Below are positions 34,196 to 43,164 of a stretch of 64,000 nt of DNA, piece by piece. This DNA is from AP-15 sp963732095. Lineage in GTDB: Bacteria; Pseudomonadota; Alphaproteobacteria; ATCC43930; CGMCC-115725. Every line of letters begins with the position of its first letter. The first letter of the stretch is position 1. Both the position numbers and the translations under genes were made by a program. The stretch is from contig CAVSZA010000040.1 in NCBI GenBank assembly GCA_963732095.1, positions 62,001 through 126,000 of the forward strand, in the 5' to 3' direction. The notes under the pieces are model-generated. The model did no database searches and was not told where the DNA came from. It worked only from the letters and a program-made list of their open reading frames with translations.

Positions 34196-35563
34196 CTATT
34201 CGGCTGCGACCCGCGGCAGGTTGGCGAATGCGGCTTCAAGTTCGGCCTCATTGTAGGCGCGGTCCTCCAGCTTGCCGGCCTGGAAATCGATATAGGCCTG
34301 CATGTCGAAGTGACCGTGACCACAGAGGTTGAACAGGATCGTGCGCGGGATGCCTTCCGCCTTGCAGCGCAGCGCCTCGTCGATCGCCCCGCGAACCGCA
34401 TGATTGGCTTCCGGCGCCGGCAGGATGCCCTCGATGCGCGCAAACTGGATGCCGGCTTCGAAACAACTCGATTGTGTGTAAGCGCGGGATTGGATGAGCC
34501 CGAGCTCCTGCAGGAGGCTCACCAATGGGGCCATCCCGTGGTACCGCAGCCCGCCGGCATGGAAGCCCGGCGGCACAAAGGTCGAACCGAGCGTGTGCAT
34601 CTTAACGAGCGGCGTCAAATGCCCGGTGTCGCCGAAATCATAGGCGTACTTGCCGCGCGTCAGGCTCGGGCAGGCAGAGGGCTCGCAGGCGATGACGCGC
34701 GGCTTCGGACCACCATTCAGGCCGGCGCCGATAAATGGGAACGCAATTCCGGCGAAATTGCTGCCGCCGCCGGTGCAGCCGACGATGATGTCAGGATAGT
34801 CGCCGGCCATCTCGAGCTGCGCGATCGCCTCCTGGCCGATGACGGTCTGGTGCAGCAACACATGGTTGAGGACGCTGCCGAGGGCGTATTTGGTGTCGGC
34901 GTGTTGCGCGGCGACCTCCACGGCCTCGCTGATGGCGATCCCCAAGCTCCCCGGCGAATTCGGATGTTCCGCTAAATTTTGCCGCCCGGCATTTGTTTCG
35001 TTGCTGGGGCTCGCAACGCATTGGGCGCCCCAAGCCTCCATCATGGCCTTGCGGTAGGGCTTCTGGTCGAAGCTGACGCGCACCATGTAGACGCGCACCT
35101 CGAGCCCGAAGAGGGCGCCGGCAAAGGCGAGCGCCGAACCCCACTGCCCGGCGCCGGTCTCCGTCGTGAGCCTCCTGACACCAGCCTCCTTGTTGTAGAA
35201 GGCCTGCGCCACGGCGGTGTTCGGCTTATGGCTGCCAGCGGGGCTGACGCCCTCATATTTGTAATAAATCCTGGCGGGGGTATCGAGCGCCCGCTCCAGC
35301 CGGCGGGCTCGATAAAGCGGCGAGGGGCGCCACTGCCGGTAGATCTCGCGGACCGGCTCGGGAATTTCGATCGTCCGCTCCGTCGCCACTTCCTGCGCGA
35401 TCAGCGCCATCGGGAACAGGGGCTCGAGATCCGCGGGCCCGACAGGCTGCAAGGTGCCGGGGTGCAGCACCGGGTCTGGCGCACGCGGCAGATCGGCTAC
35501 GATATTGTACCACTCCTTTGGCAGCCGACTCTCATCGAGCAGGTATTTCACGGTGTCAGACAT
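34196..35563 (-). CDS. TrpB2-type tryptophan synthase beta-like PLP enzyme
   Basis: 455 residues, longer than TrpB1 (about 400), as is normal for TrpB2. The PLP lysine is in SPAGSHKPNTAVAQAFYN, the phosphate loop is VGCTGGGSNFAG, and TGAGQWGSALAFAGALFGLEV and LCGHGHFDM are typical. No trpA is adjacent. TrpB2 enzymes make tryptophan from indole plus serine, or may use phosphoserine, apart from the TrpAB complex. It is placed directly upstream of the ribosomal gene cluster on the same strand. Confidence 0.9.
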   Translation of the reverse strand: MSDTVKYLLDESRLPKEWYNIVADLPRAPDPVLHPGTLQPVGPADLEPLFPMALIAQEVATERTIEIPEPVREIYRQWRPSPLYRARRLERALDTPARIYYKYEGVSPAGSHKPNTAVAQAFYNKEAGVRRLTTETGAGQWGSALAFAGALFGLEVRVYMVRVSFDQKPYRKAMMEAWGAQCVASPSNETNAGRQNLAEHPNSPGSLGIAISEAVEVAAQHADTKYALGSVLNHVLLHQTVIGQEAIAQLEMAGDYPDIIVGCTGGGSNFAGIAFPFIGAGLNGGPKPRVIACEPSACPSLTRGKYAYDFGDTGHLTPLVKMHTLGSTFVPPGFHAGGLRYHGMAPLVSLLQELGLIQSRAYTQSSCFEAGIQFARIEGILPAPEANHAVRGAIDEALRCKAEGIPRTILFNLCGHGHFDMQAYIDFQAGKLEDRAYNEAELEAAFANLPRVAAE

Positions 35564-35849
35564 CGCCTTCCCCGTCTGTCGTACCCGGAACAGTGTAGGG
35601 CGGAAAGAGCGCAGCGTATTCCGCCGCTCGGGAAGCCTTTTTCACGCCGAGCCCATTTTCGTAACACGAACGCGGCGACGGGGCCAACCGACTGCTCATC
35701 TTTTGAGCTTTCGATGTCCGCGCATTCGCTTTTGAGGCAAATCGCAATACTGAACGGCGGCGCACCAGCATCCGCCGCACCATGGCATGGCGGTTGCAGC
35801 CCTGCGCTTTCGCGGCCGGGCGGATTAAGCGAACGTTGTGGAGGTGCGG

Positions 35850-37460
35850 TTGAAGCGGCGGGATTTTCTGAAGAGCACCGCGGCGCTCGCCGGTGCCGCA
35901 TCGGTGGCCTGCAGCATTCGAACCGCTTGGTCCGCAACGCCGCCAGACACTCTTTTGGTCCTCGTCGAGAACGGCCCCAATAGCCTCGACATCCATGGTA
36001 TCGGAACCACGTTTCGAAGCTATGTCGCGTGCTGGAACCTCTATGACCGGCTGCTTACTTTCGGCCGCAAGACATTGCCGGACGGCGGCTCTTCTTACGA
36101 TTACACCAAGATCGAGCCCGAGCTCGCCGAGGACTTCACGCTCTCGCCCCAGGGCATGTCGGTCACCTTCAAATTGCGCCAGGGCGCGACCTTTCATGAC
36201 GGCGCCCCAGTGACTGCCGAGGACGTCAAATGGTCGCTCGACCGGGCGGTCACCGTCGGCGGCTTCCCGACGTTTCAGATGGCCGCCGGCAGCCTGCGAA
36301 AACCCGAGCAGTTCGTTGTCCTGGACGATCACTCCATCCGCATCGATTTCCAGCAAAAGGACAAGCTCACACTGCCTGACCTTGCCGTCGTGGTCCCGGC
36401 GATCTTCAATTCCAAGCTCGCTCGCAGCCACGCCACCGACAAGGATCCCTGGGCACTAGAGTGGATGAAGACGAATGACGCCGGGGGCGGCGCCTATAAG
36501 CTCGAGCGCTGGATACCGGGTCAGGAGACCGCGTTTGTCCGCTTCGACGACTGGAAGAGCGGACCATTGCCAAAAATCCGACGCGTCGTTTTGCGCGAGG
36601 TGCCGGCAGCGGGGAACCGGCGCGCGCTGATGGAGCGCGGCGACGCCGATTTATCGATCGACATGCCGTTCAAGGACGCCGCGGAGATCAAGAAATCCGG
36701 TGCGTATCGGGTCGTGGGCACGCCGGTAGAGAACTCGCTGCAATATGTCGGCCTCGTCACCAAGATGAAGCCGTTTGACGATGTGCGGGTGCGGCAGGCG
36801 ATCGCCTGGGCTGTACCGTATGACGAGATCTACAAGAGCGTCGTCTACGATATCTGCATTCCAATGTCGGGGGGCCCGGCCGACGCGCCAAAAACCGCGG
36901 CTTGGCCGCAGCCCTTTCCGTATAAGCGAGACATGGAAAAAGCCAAGGCGTTGCTGGCCGAGGCCGGCCTCGCGGGCGGGTTCGAAACCACGATTTCGAT
37001 CGACCTCGGCGACGCCACTCAGTCCGAGCCTACTGCGGTCCTCTTACAGAATTCGCTCGCCGAACTCGGCATTAAAACCCGCATCGAGAAGATTCCCGGC
37101 GCCAATTTCCGCAACGCCATGCTGGAGAAGAACCGCCCAATTCATATCGCCAGCTTTGGCGGCTGGCTCAATTATCCGGATTATTACTTCTTCTGGGGCT
37201 ATCACGGGCAGAACGCGCTGTTCGACACGATGTCCTATCAGAACCCGGCGATGGACAAGCTGATCGACGCCGCGCGTTTCGAGGCCGACCCCGAAGCTTA
37301 CGACGACGAAGTCAAGAAATTCATACGTATCGCGATGGAAGACGTACCCCGCATCCCGCTGTATCAGCAGATTCTGGTCGTTGGAATGCAGAAGAACATC
37401 CAGGGTTATACCTACTGGTTTCACCGCCAGCTGGACTTCCGCCAGCTGGAAAAGAGCTGA
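35850..37460 (+). CDS. ABC importer substrate-binding protein, peptide/nickel family (SBP_bac_5)
   Basis: A TTG at 35850 follows TGGAGG at good distance, giving LKRRDFLKSTAALAGAASVA, a twin-arginine leader; a GTG at 35838 is the alternative. The mature protein of about 505 residues has the family blocks SYDYTKIEPELAEDFTLSPQG, FKLRQGATFHDGAPVTAEDVKWSLDRAV, and late FGGWLNYPDYYFFWGYHG. It captures oligopeptides or similar ligands in the periplasm for the permeases encoded next. The 250-bp gap to the permease is filled by a palindromic repeat. Confidence 0.93.
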   Translation: MKRRDFLKSTAALAGAASVACSIRTAWSATPPDTLLVLVENGPNSLDIHGIGTTFRSYVACWNLYDRLLTFGRKTLPDGGSSYDYTKIEPELAEDFTLSPQGMSVTFKLRQGATFHDGAPVTAEDVKWSLDRAVTVGGFPTFQMAAGSLRKPEQFVVLDDHSIRIDFQQKDKLTLPDLAVVVPAIFNSKLARSHATDKDPWALEWMKTNDAGGGAYKLERWIPGQETAFVRFDDWKSGPLPKIRRVVLREVPAAGNRRALMERGDADLSIDMPFKDAAEIKKSGAYRVVGTPVENSLQYVGLVTKMKPFDDVRVRQAIAWAVPYDEIYKSVVYDICIPMSGGPADAPKTAAWPQPFPYKRDMEKAKALLAEAGLAGGFETTISIDLGDATQSEPTAVLLQNSLAELGIKTRIEKIPGANFRNAMLEKNRPIHIASFGGWLNYPDYYFFWGYHGQNALFDTMSYQNPAMDKLIDAARFEADPEAYDDEVKKFIRIAMEDVPRIPLYQQILVVGMQKNIQGYTYWFHRQLDFRQLEKS

Positions 37461-37517
37461 GCCAGGGCTCGACAATTGTCCCCATCCAAGGCGTCTCCCT
37501 TCTGCTCTAAAACTTTG

Positions 37518-37665
37518 CCCTCTCCGCCCGCTTGCGGGGGGAGAGGGAGGGGGACCCGCCGCGACAGCGACGGGGAGGGTGAGGTGGGTCCTGCGACGGT
37601 CGGGCGCCGGGGTTCCCCCCACCTCACCCCAACCCTCTCCGCCCCCAGGGGCGGAGAGGGAGGGT
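37518..37665. repeat. Palindromic GC-rich repeat (copy 2)
   Basis: Same plan as the element at 22796: CCCTCTCCGCCCG...GGGGGGAGAGGGAGGGGG on the left, CCCTCTCCGCCCCCAGGGGCGGAGAGGG on the right and GGGTGAGGTGGG / CCCACCTCACCCC in between. It lies inside the importer operon, where it could lower permease expression relative to the binding protein, as palindromic elements in ABC operons often do. Confidence 0.85.
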
Positions 37666-37709
37666 TTTGGGAACATCCGGCGCGCGGCGGCGCCGACGCG
37701 GACGCTTCA

Positions 37710-38723
37710 ATGGTCCGGCTGATCCAAACTCGCCTGCTGTCGGCGGTTCCCAGCGTTATTGGGGTCGTCATTGTGACGTTCCTTCTGACGCGGGCTTTAC
37801 CGGGCGATCCCGCGGTCTACTTTGCCGGACCGGCCGCCACCCCGCAGGCAATCGCAGAGATCCGGCATTCGTTGGGGCTCGACCGCAGTCTTCTCGAGCA
37901 GTTTCTGGTCTACGTCGGAGATCTGGCGCACGGGCGGCTCGGCAATTCGCTCTCTACCGGTCAGCCGGTCATACAAGAATTGCTGACGCGATTGCCGGCC
38001 TCGATCGAGCTGACACTGCTCGCACTGGCGCTTTCGGTCGCCGTCGCCGTGCCGCTCGGCATTACGGCTGCCCGACGGCCCAACTCCTGGATCGACCATC
38101 TTTGCCGTCTGGTATCGACCGCTGGGGTGAGCTTGCCGACCTTCTTTACCGGGCTGCTTCTTGTCTACGTGTTCTACTACCTGCTTGGCTGGGCGCCGGC
38201 ACCACTCGGTCGGCTCGATCTTATGTATTCGTCGCCGCCTGCGCGGACGGGCTTATACGTTGTGGATAGCTTGCTTGCGGGCGATGGCATGACAGCCCTT
38301 GCCGCTCTGCGGCAGATCGCATTGCCGGCCCTGACATTGGCGATCTTCACGTTGGCGCCGATCACACGCATGACGCGGGCGGCGATGCTCTCGGTGTTGA
38401 GCGCCGATTTTATCCGTGCGGCACGCGCCAACGGCCTGTCGCAGCGCCGGATCGTCTATGTCTATGCGTTCCGCAATGCCATGCTGCCGGTACTGACGAC
38501 GCTCGGCATGGTGTTTTCGTTTCTGCTCGGAGCGAATGTGCTGGTGGAGAAGGTCTTCGCCTGGCCGGGCATCGGTTCCTACGCCATCGAGGCATTGATC
38601 GCTTCCGATTACGCGCCGGTGCAGGGTTTCGTGCTGGCCATGGCGATCGTTTACATCCTGCTCAACCTCGCGATCGACATCCTTTACGGAGTGATCGATC
38701 CGCGGGCCGCGGTCACGGCATGA
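37710..38723 (+). CDS. ABC importer permease, DppB family
   Basis: The ATG at 37710 gives 337 residues; longer frames only read through the repeat. Six hydrophobic helices. The start RLLSAVPSVIGVVIVTFLLTRALPGDPA is typical of DppB/OppB, and the EAA loop ADFIRAARANGLSQRRIVYVYAFRNAMLPV contacts the ATPases. It ends in an ATGA overlap with the second permease. Confidence 0.93.
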   Translation: MVRLIQTRLLSAVPSVIGVVIVTFLLTRALPGDPAVYFAGPAATPQAIAEIRHSLGLDRSLLEQFLVYVGDLAHGRLGNSLSTGQPVIQELLTRLPASIELTLLALALSVAVAVPLGITAARRPNSWIDHLCRLVSTAGVSLPTFFTGLLLVYVFYYLLGWAPAPLGRLDLMYSSPPARTGLYVVDSLLAGDGMTALAALRQIALPALTLAIFTLAPITRMTRAAMLSVLSADFIRAARANGLSQRRIVYVYAFRNAMLPVLTTLGMVFSFLLGANVLVEKVFAWPGIGSYAIEALIASDYAPVQGFVLAMAIVYILLNLAIDILYGVIDPRAAVTA

Positions 38724-39565
38724 GCGAGACGCTGCGCCACCTGCGCTACGTATTGGGCGAAAATCCGGTAACCCTGGCCGCGTTCGGGCTCTTCGTCCTG
38801 CTCGTGGCGACCGCCCTCCTTGGACCTTGGATTGCACCGTACAATCCGCTCGCCACCGACGCGATGCACGCCCTTGCGCCGCCATCGGCAGCTCATTGGT
38901 GCGGTACCGACGCCGTCGGCCGCGACATATTGAGCCGTATCATCGCCGCGACCAGGCTCGACCTCGGCATCGCCTTCGCCGCAGTGGTGCTGTCCTTCGC
39001 GATCGGCGCGGTCGGCGGGCTGGCGGCGGGCTATTTCGGCGGCTGGACCGAGCGCGCCGTTGGCCGCATCGCCGACACGATCATGGCCTTTCCACTGTTC
39101 GTCCTCGCGATGGGTATCGTCGCGGCGCTCGGCAATACCGTCGCTAACATCGTTTACGCCACTGCGATCATCAACATGCCGCTTTACGCGCGCGTCGCCC
39201 GAGCCGAGGCCAGCGTATTGCGTCAGGCTGGGTTTATCGAAGCAGCCCGGCTCGGCGGCAATGGCGAAATGCGTATCCTCCTGGCGCAAGTTCTGCCCAA
39301 TACGATGCCGCTGCTGGCCGTGCAGATGTCGCTGACAATGGGCTACGCGATCCTCAATGCCGCAGGCCTCTCTTTTATCGGCCTCGGCATCAGTCCACCG
39401 ACAGCGGAATGGGGGATCATGGTGGCGGAAGGCGCCAGCAATATCATTTCCGGGGAGTGGTGGGTCGCGCTGTTCCCCGGTCTGGCGCTGATGCTCGCCG
39501 TCTTTTGCTTCAACCTGCTGGGGGACGGCTTGCGCGACATGATTGATCCGCGGAGGCGCACGTGA
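38720..39565 (+). CDS. ABC importer permease, DppC family
   Basis: 281 residues, six helices. Typical DppC features are NPLATDAMHALAPPSAAHWCGTDAVGRDILSRII after helix 1, the EAA loop AEASVLRQAGFIEAARLGGNGEMRIL, and the final GLSFIGLGISPPTAEWGIMV. It pairs with the DppB-type permease and ends in a GTGA overlap with the first ATPase. Confidence 0.94.
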   Translation: MSETLRHLRYVLGENPVTLAAFGLFVLLVATALLGPWIAPYNPLATDAMHALAPPSAAHWCGTDAVGRDILSRIIAATRLDLGIAFAAVVLSFAIGAVGGLAAGYFGGWTERAVGRIADTIMAFPLFVLAMGIVAALGNTVANIVYATAIINMPLYARVARAEASVLRQAGFIEAARLGGNGEMRILLAQVLPNTMPLLAVQMSLTMGYAILNAAGLSFIGLGISPPTAEWGIMVAEGASNIISGEWWVALFPGLALMLAVFCFNLLGDGLRDMIDPRRRT

Positions 39566-40533
39566 GTGAGGCGACCGCGCTGCTCGCAGTCAGCGATCTC
39601 TCTGTCGAGTTCCGCACCCGCAGCGGCATAGTGCGGGCGCTCGAAAAGGTCGCCTTCGAGGTTGCTCGGGGTGAGACCGTGGCACTGGTCGGCGAAAGCG
39701 GCTCGGGCAAATCGGTTACGGCCTATGCATTGCTCGGGTTGCTCGATCCTGCGGCGCAGGTCACTTCGGGCCGCGTCATATTTGGCGGCCTCGAGCTGCT
39801 GCGCGCCGGCGAGCGTGCGCTAGAGGAAATGCGGGGACGCGAATTCTCGCTGATCTCGCAGAACCCGCGCGGCGCGCTAAACCCGATCCGACCAGTCGGC
39901 AGACAGCTCGAAGACGTGCTGGTCCGGCACGGCAGCGTCACACGGGCACAGGCGCCGGCGCGAGCGGTGGATATGTTGGCAAAGGTAGGTATCCCCGATC
40001 CGGCACGCCGCGCTGCAGCCTATCCGTTCGAGCTGTCGGGCGGGATGTGCCAGCGTGTGACAATCGCCCTGGCGCTCGCCTGCTCTCCGGCCTTGCTGAT
40101 CGCCGATGAGCCGACCACCGGTCTCGACGTCACGACCCAGGCGGTGGTGATGGATCTGCTTGCCGAGCTCGCCGCCGCATCCCGGATGGCGACAATCCTG
40201 ATCACCCACGATCTGGGACTCGCCGGCGAATATGCCGACCGGATTGTGGTCATGCACGCCGGCCACGTCGTGGAGAGCGCGCCGGTCCGCGAGTTGTTTT
40301 CTCACCCGCGCCACCCCTACACGGCAAAGCTGATCGCCGCGACACCCAAACCCGACATGATGCTCGCCGACCTCGCCGCGATCCCCGGCAATCTCCCCGA
40401 TGTCAGGCGCGCCGACCTGCCGCCGTGCCGTTACAGCGCGCGCTGCGAGCGGCACCAGGCGAAATGCGAGGCGCCGCTGCCGCTGACCTTGGTTGGCCAA
40501 TCACACGTAGTCGCTTGCTGGCAGCCCCTATGA
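39562..40533 (+). CDS. ABC importer ATPase, DppD family
   Basis: 323 residues with a GTG start. Walker A GESGSGKSVTAY, Q-loop LISQNPRGALNPI, signature LSGGMCQRVTIA, Walker B LLIADEPTTGLDVTTQ and switch ITHDLGLA are all intact. The C-terminal oligopeptide-transporter extension holds cysteines (PPCRYSARC, HQAKCE), which in DppD-type ATPases bind an iron-sulfur cluster. It overlaps the next ATPase start by 4 bp. Confidence 0.94.
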   Translation: MSEATALLAVSDLSVEFRTRSGIVRALEKVAFEVARGETVALVGESGSGKSVTAYALLGLLDPAAQVTSGRVIFGGLELLRAGERALEEMRGREFSLISQNPRGALNPIRPVGRQLEDVLVRHGSVTRAQAPARAVDMLAKVGIPDPARRAAAYPFELSGGMCQRVTIALALACSPALLIADEPTTGLDVTTQAVVMDLLAELAAASRMATILITHDLGLAGEYADRIVVMHAGHVVESAPVRELFSHPRHPYTAKLIAATPKPDMMLADLAAIPGNLPDVRRADLPPCRYSARCERHQAKCEAPLPLTLVGQSHVVACWQPL

Positions 40534-41550
40534 CCGAACCGGTCCTCGAGATCCGCAGCCTGACCAAGCATTTCCCAGTGAAGCGCGCGGAGCACCATCT
40601 CTGGCGCCGTGCAAGCCAAAGCTGGCTCCACGCAGTGGACAAAGTGGATTTTTCGATAGGACCCGGCGAGACCGTGGGTCTAGTCGGGGAGTCCGGTTGC
40701 GGCAAGTCGACCCTGGTGCGGCTCGTCGCGCGCCTCATTGATCCGAGCGGCGGCGGCATCGGGTTCGATGGCACCGAGATCGGCAGGCATCCCCGCGCGG
40801 AAATTCGCCCGCGTGACGCAACGTTCCGGCATCCAGATGGTCTTCCAGGATGCCGGGGAGAGCCTGAACCCGCGCTTTACGGCGTTCCAGGCCATCGCCG
40901 ATCCGTTACGCCGGCTGAGCCCGCGGCGCGGCGAAGAGCTGGCGGCGCGAGTGCGCGAGGCGGCAGCTTTGGCCGGCCTCCCCGACGAACTGCTCGGCCG
41001 CTTCCCGCATCAATTATCCGGCGGTCAGAAGGCGCGGGTCGGCATTGCCCGCGCCGTCGCGCTCGAGCCGCGGCTTCTGATCCTCGACGAGCCGACGGCA
41101 GCGCTCGACGTCTCGGTTCAGGTGGTGATCCTGCAACTGCTCGAGACGCTGAAGCGCCGCCTCGGGATGAGCTACCTCTTTGTCAGTCACGACCTCAATG
41201 TCGTCCGCCTGCTCTGCGACCGCGTGCTGGTCATGTATCTCGGTAAGATCATCGAGAGCGGGCCTGTCGAGGAAGTCTTCGGCAGCCCGGCGCACCCGTA
41301 TACAAAGGCGCTGGTGGCGGCGATCCCGTCGCTCGATCAGCGTGGGGTCAGCCGGCTGCGGCTGAGCGGCGAACCACGCAGCCCGATCGATCCCGACCCC
41401 AACACCTGCCGTTTCTACGGGCGCTGTCCCAAGGGCCAGAGCAATTGCGCAACAATGATGCCGGAGCTTCGGCCATTCAGCGCCGGCCGCTCGGTCGCAT
41501 GCCATTACCCCGAAGTCGCTGTTCGGGCCGAGACGGCGACCGCAGCCTAA
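40530..41550 (+). pseudogene. ABC importer ATPase, DppF family, frameshifted
   Basis: The ATG at 40530 (TEPVLEIRSLTKHFPVK) starts a normal DppF with Walker A GESGCGKSTLVRLVARL. The frame is lost near 40790 and continues in another frame with QRSGIQMVFQDAGESLNPRF, signature LSGGQKARVGIA, Walker B LILDEPTAALDVSVQ and the C-terminal CRFYGRCPKGQSNC. One base near 40780-40800 restores a 340-residue protein. Without DppF the importer should be inactive unless DppD works as a homodimer. A sequencing error is a serious alternative, as everything else in the operon is intact. Confidence 0.85.
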
Positions 41551-41576
41551 TATAGAGTTCGGTCACTCACCGGCGA

Positions 41577-43154
41577 TCAGTCCTCTCCGACGGCATGCGC
41601 AGGCTCCTCCGCGGTTGAAATCAGGACTTCCGCATAGCTTTGCCTGCTGAGCGCATAGCAGACGCCGGCGACGATCAGATAGCCGAGCGCCACCGGCGCC
41701 GAATTGCCGATGCCCAGCGACGTGCCGTGGATAAAACCAAAAAACGACAGCACAGCACCGGTGGCCGCGAACAGAGCGGCCCACTCGAACTTCCGGTCGA
41801 TGATGAACGCGGCAATGGCGCCGAGGATCAATCCGGCAAGCACGGCGCCACCGCCGAGCAGAGCCATCCCGTGGTAGACGACCCCAGTGGCGCCGAGCTT
41901 GGCCATGCCCATTTGCTCGGCTGAAGTGCCCGCCGCACCGAGCGCCCCGTCGATCAGGGTCTGCGCCCAAGCGGCGATGTTCGGCAGGATCGCCAGCACG
42001 ATCGCAGGGGCATGTCGCGGCGGCGAAGCTTGAAACGCCTGGGCGCCGATAACCAAGCCGATATAGAGGAGGATCGGCAGGATCGCGACCAACGGAATGA
42101 CCGCGAGGAGCAGTGCCGTCAGCCCGAGGAAGCAGACGATGCCGATGACGACGCCGGTCGCCAGCGAATAGCCGATCCGCCCGCCCACGGCCTTCCATCC
42201 GGGGTGGCCGATATAGACGGCCGGCGGGAACGGACTACCCAACAGCGCACCGACGATCGCGCCGGTTCCGTCGGCCAGCAGGATCTGGCGCAGGCTGTAA
42301 TCGTCGCCGGCTGCGGCGGCGCTCTCGACGTTGTTCATCCCCTCGGTAAAGTTATAGATGCCGAGCGGCACGGCCGTGACCAGCAGCGGGCCAATGTCGC
42401 CGATCGCCTTGGCGAAGTCAGTCGACGGGTACGGCAGCCGCAAACCGAACTGGCTCAGGGCGGAGACGACTTCGGCGGGCTGCATCAGATCGTCGAGGTG
42501 AACCAGCTTGGCGAGCCAGGCAAGCACCGTTCCGAGCACCACCGCGGCAAGCCCACCCGGAAGGCCATAGGGTAGGCGTATGCCGGCCATCCAGCTGACC
42601 AGGACAATGGTCAGCGACAGCATAAAGAGCCAAGGGTCTTCCCAGCCGAGAAAGGCTGGCCGCATCGAAATGAAGGCGATCGAAATGCCGGCGAGGGTGC
42701 CGAGCATGGCAGCGCGCGGCGTGTATTTTCGCACCGTGGGCCCGACGAAGGCGCCCAGCAGCACAATGGCCCCAATGACCAGGCACCACACCAGTCCCGA
42801 CTGCCATGCGAGCAGCGGATCCTTCGTCTTCAGATAGATCGGCAACATGATCAGGAAGACGACGATAAACATGTGCGGGACACTCGGCCCGTAAGGCATC
42901 GCCGTTACGTCATTGCGGCCTTCGTTCTTGGCGAGCCGCCAAGCGAGGTAGGCGTAGTACAAATTGCCAAGCGGCAATGCGATGCCGAGAGCGGGAAGGA
43001 TTCGGCCGTAGACAATATCCGCCGGTAGGTTGACGACATGCAGACAAAGTCCGGTCAGCACGATGACGTTCAGAACGACATTGGTGAACAGACCGAAAAA
43101 CCCATTCCAATCGCCGGGGACCCACCAGCGCGGCGCATCGACTGAAGCGTTCAT
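41577..43154 (-). CDS. NCS2/xanthine-uracil permease-like transporter
   Basis: The ATG at 43154 gives 525 residues with 12 or more hydrophobic helices. GIYNFTEGMNNVESAAAAGDDYSLRQILLADGTGAIVGALLGSPFPPAVYIGHPGWKAVGGR covers the conserved helix-8 Glu region and the substrate hairpin of the NCS2 family. Relatives take up purines, pyrimidines or related ring compounds with protons. The gene lies 10 bp after a cysteine hydrolase of the isochorismatase family, so uptake and hydrolysis of a nitrogen heterocycle or urea derivative is a reasonable guess. Confidence 0.8.
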   Translation of the reverse strand: MNASVDAPRWWVPGDWNGFFGLFTNVVLNVIVLTGLCLHVVNLPADIVYGRILPALGIALPLGNLYYAYLAWRLAKNEGRNDVTAMPYGPSVPHMFIVVFLIMLPIYLKTKDPLLAWQSGLVWCLVIGAIVLLGAFVGPTVRKYTPRAAMLGTLAGISIAFISMRPAFLGWEDPWLFMLSLTIVLVSWMAGIRLPYGLPGGLAAVVLGTVLAWLAKLVHLDDLMQPAEVVSALSQFGLRLPYPSTDFAKAIGDIGPLLVTAVPLGIYNFTEGMNNVESAAAAGDDYSLRQILLADGTGAIVGALLGSPFPPAVYIGHPGWKAVGGRIGYSLATGVVIGIVCFLGLTALLLAVIPLVAILPILLYIGLVIGAQAFQASPPRHAPAIVLAILPNIAAWAQTLIDGALGAAGTSAEQMGMAKLGATGVVYHGMALLGGGAVLAGLILGAIAAFIIDRKFEWAALFAATGAVLSFFGFIHGTSLGIGNSAPVALGYLIVAGVCYALSRQSYAEVLISTAEEPAHAVGED

Positions 43155-43164
43155 TGCGTTCCCC

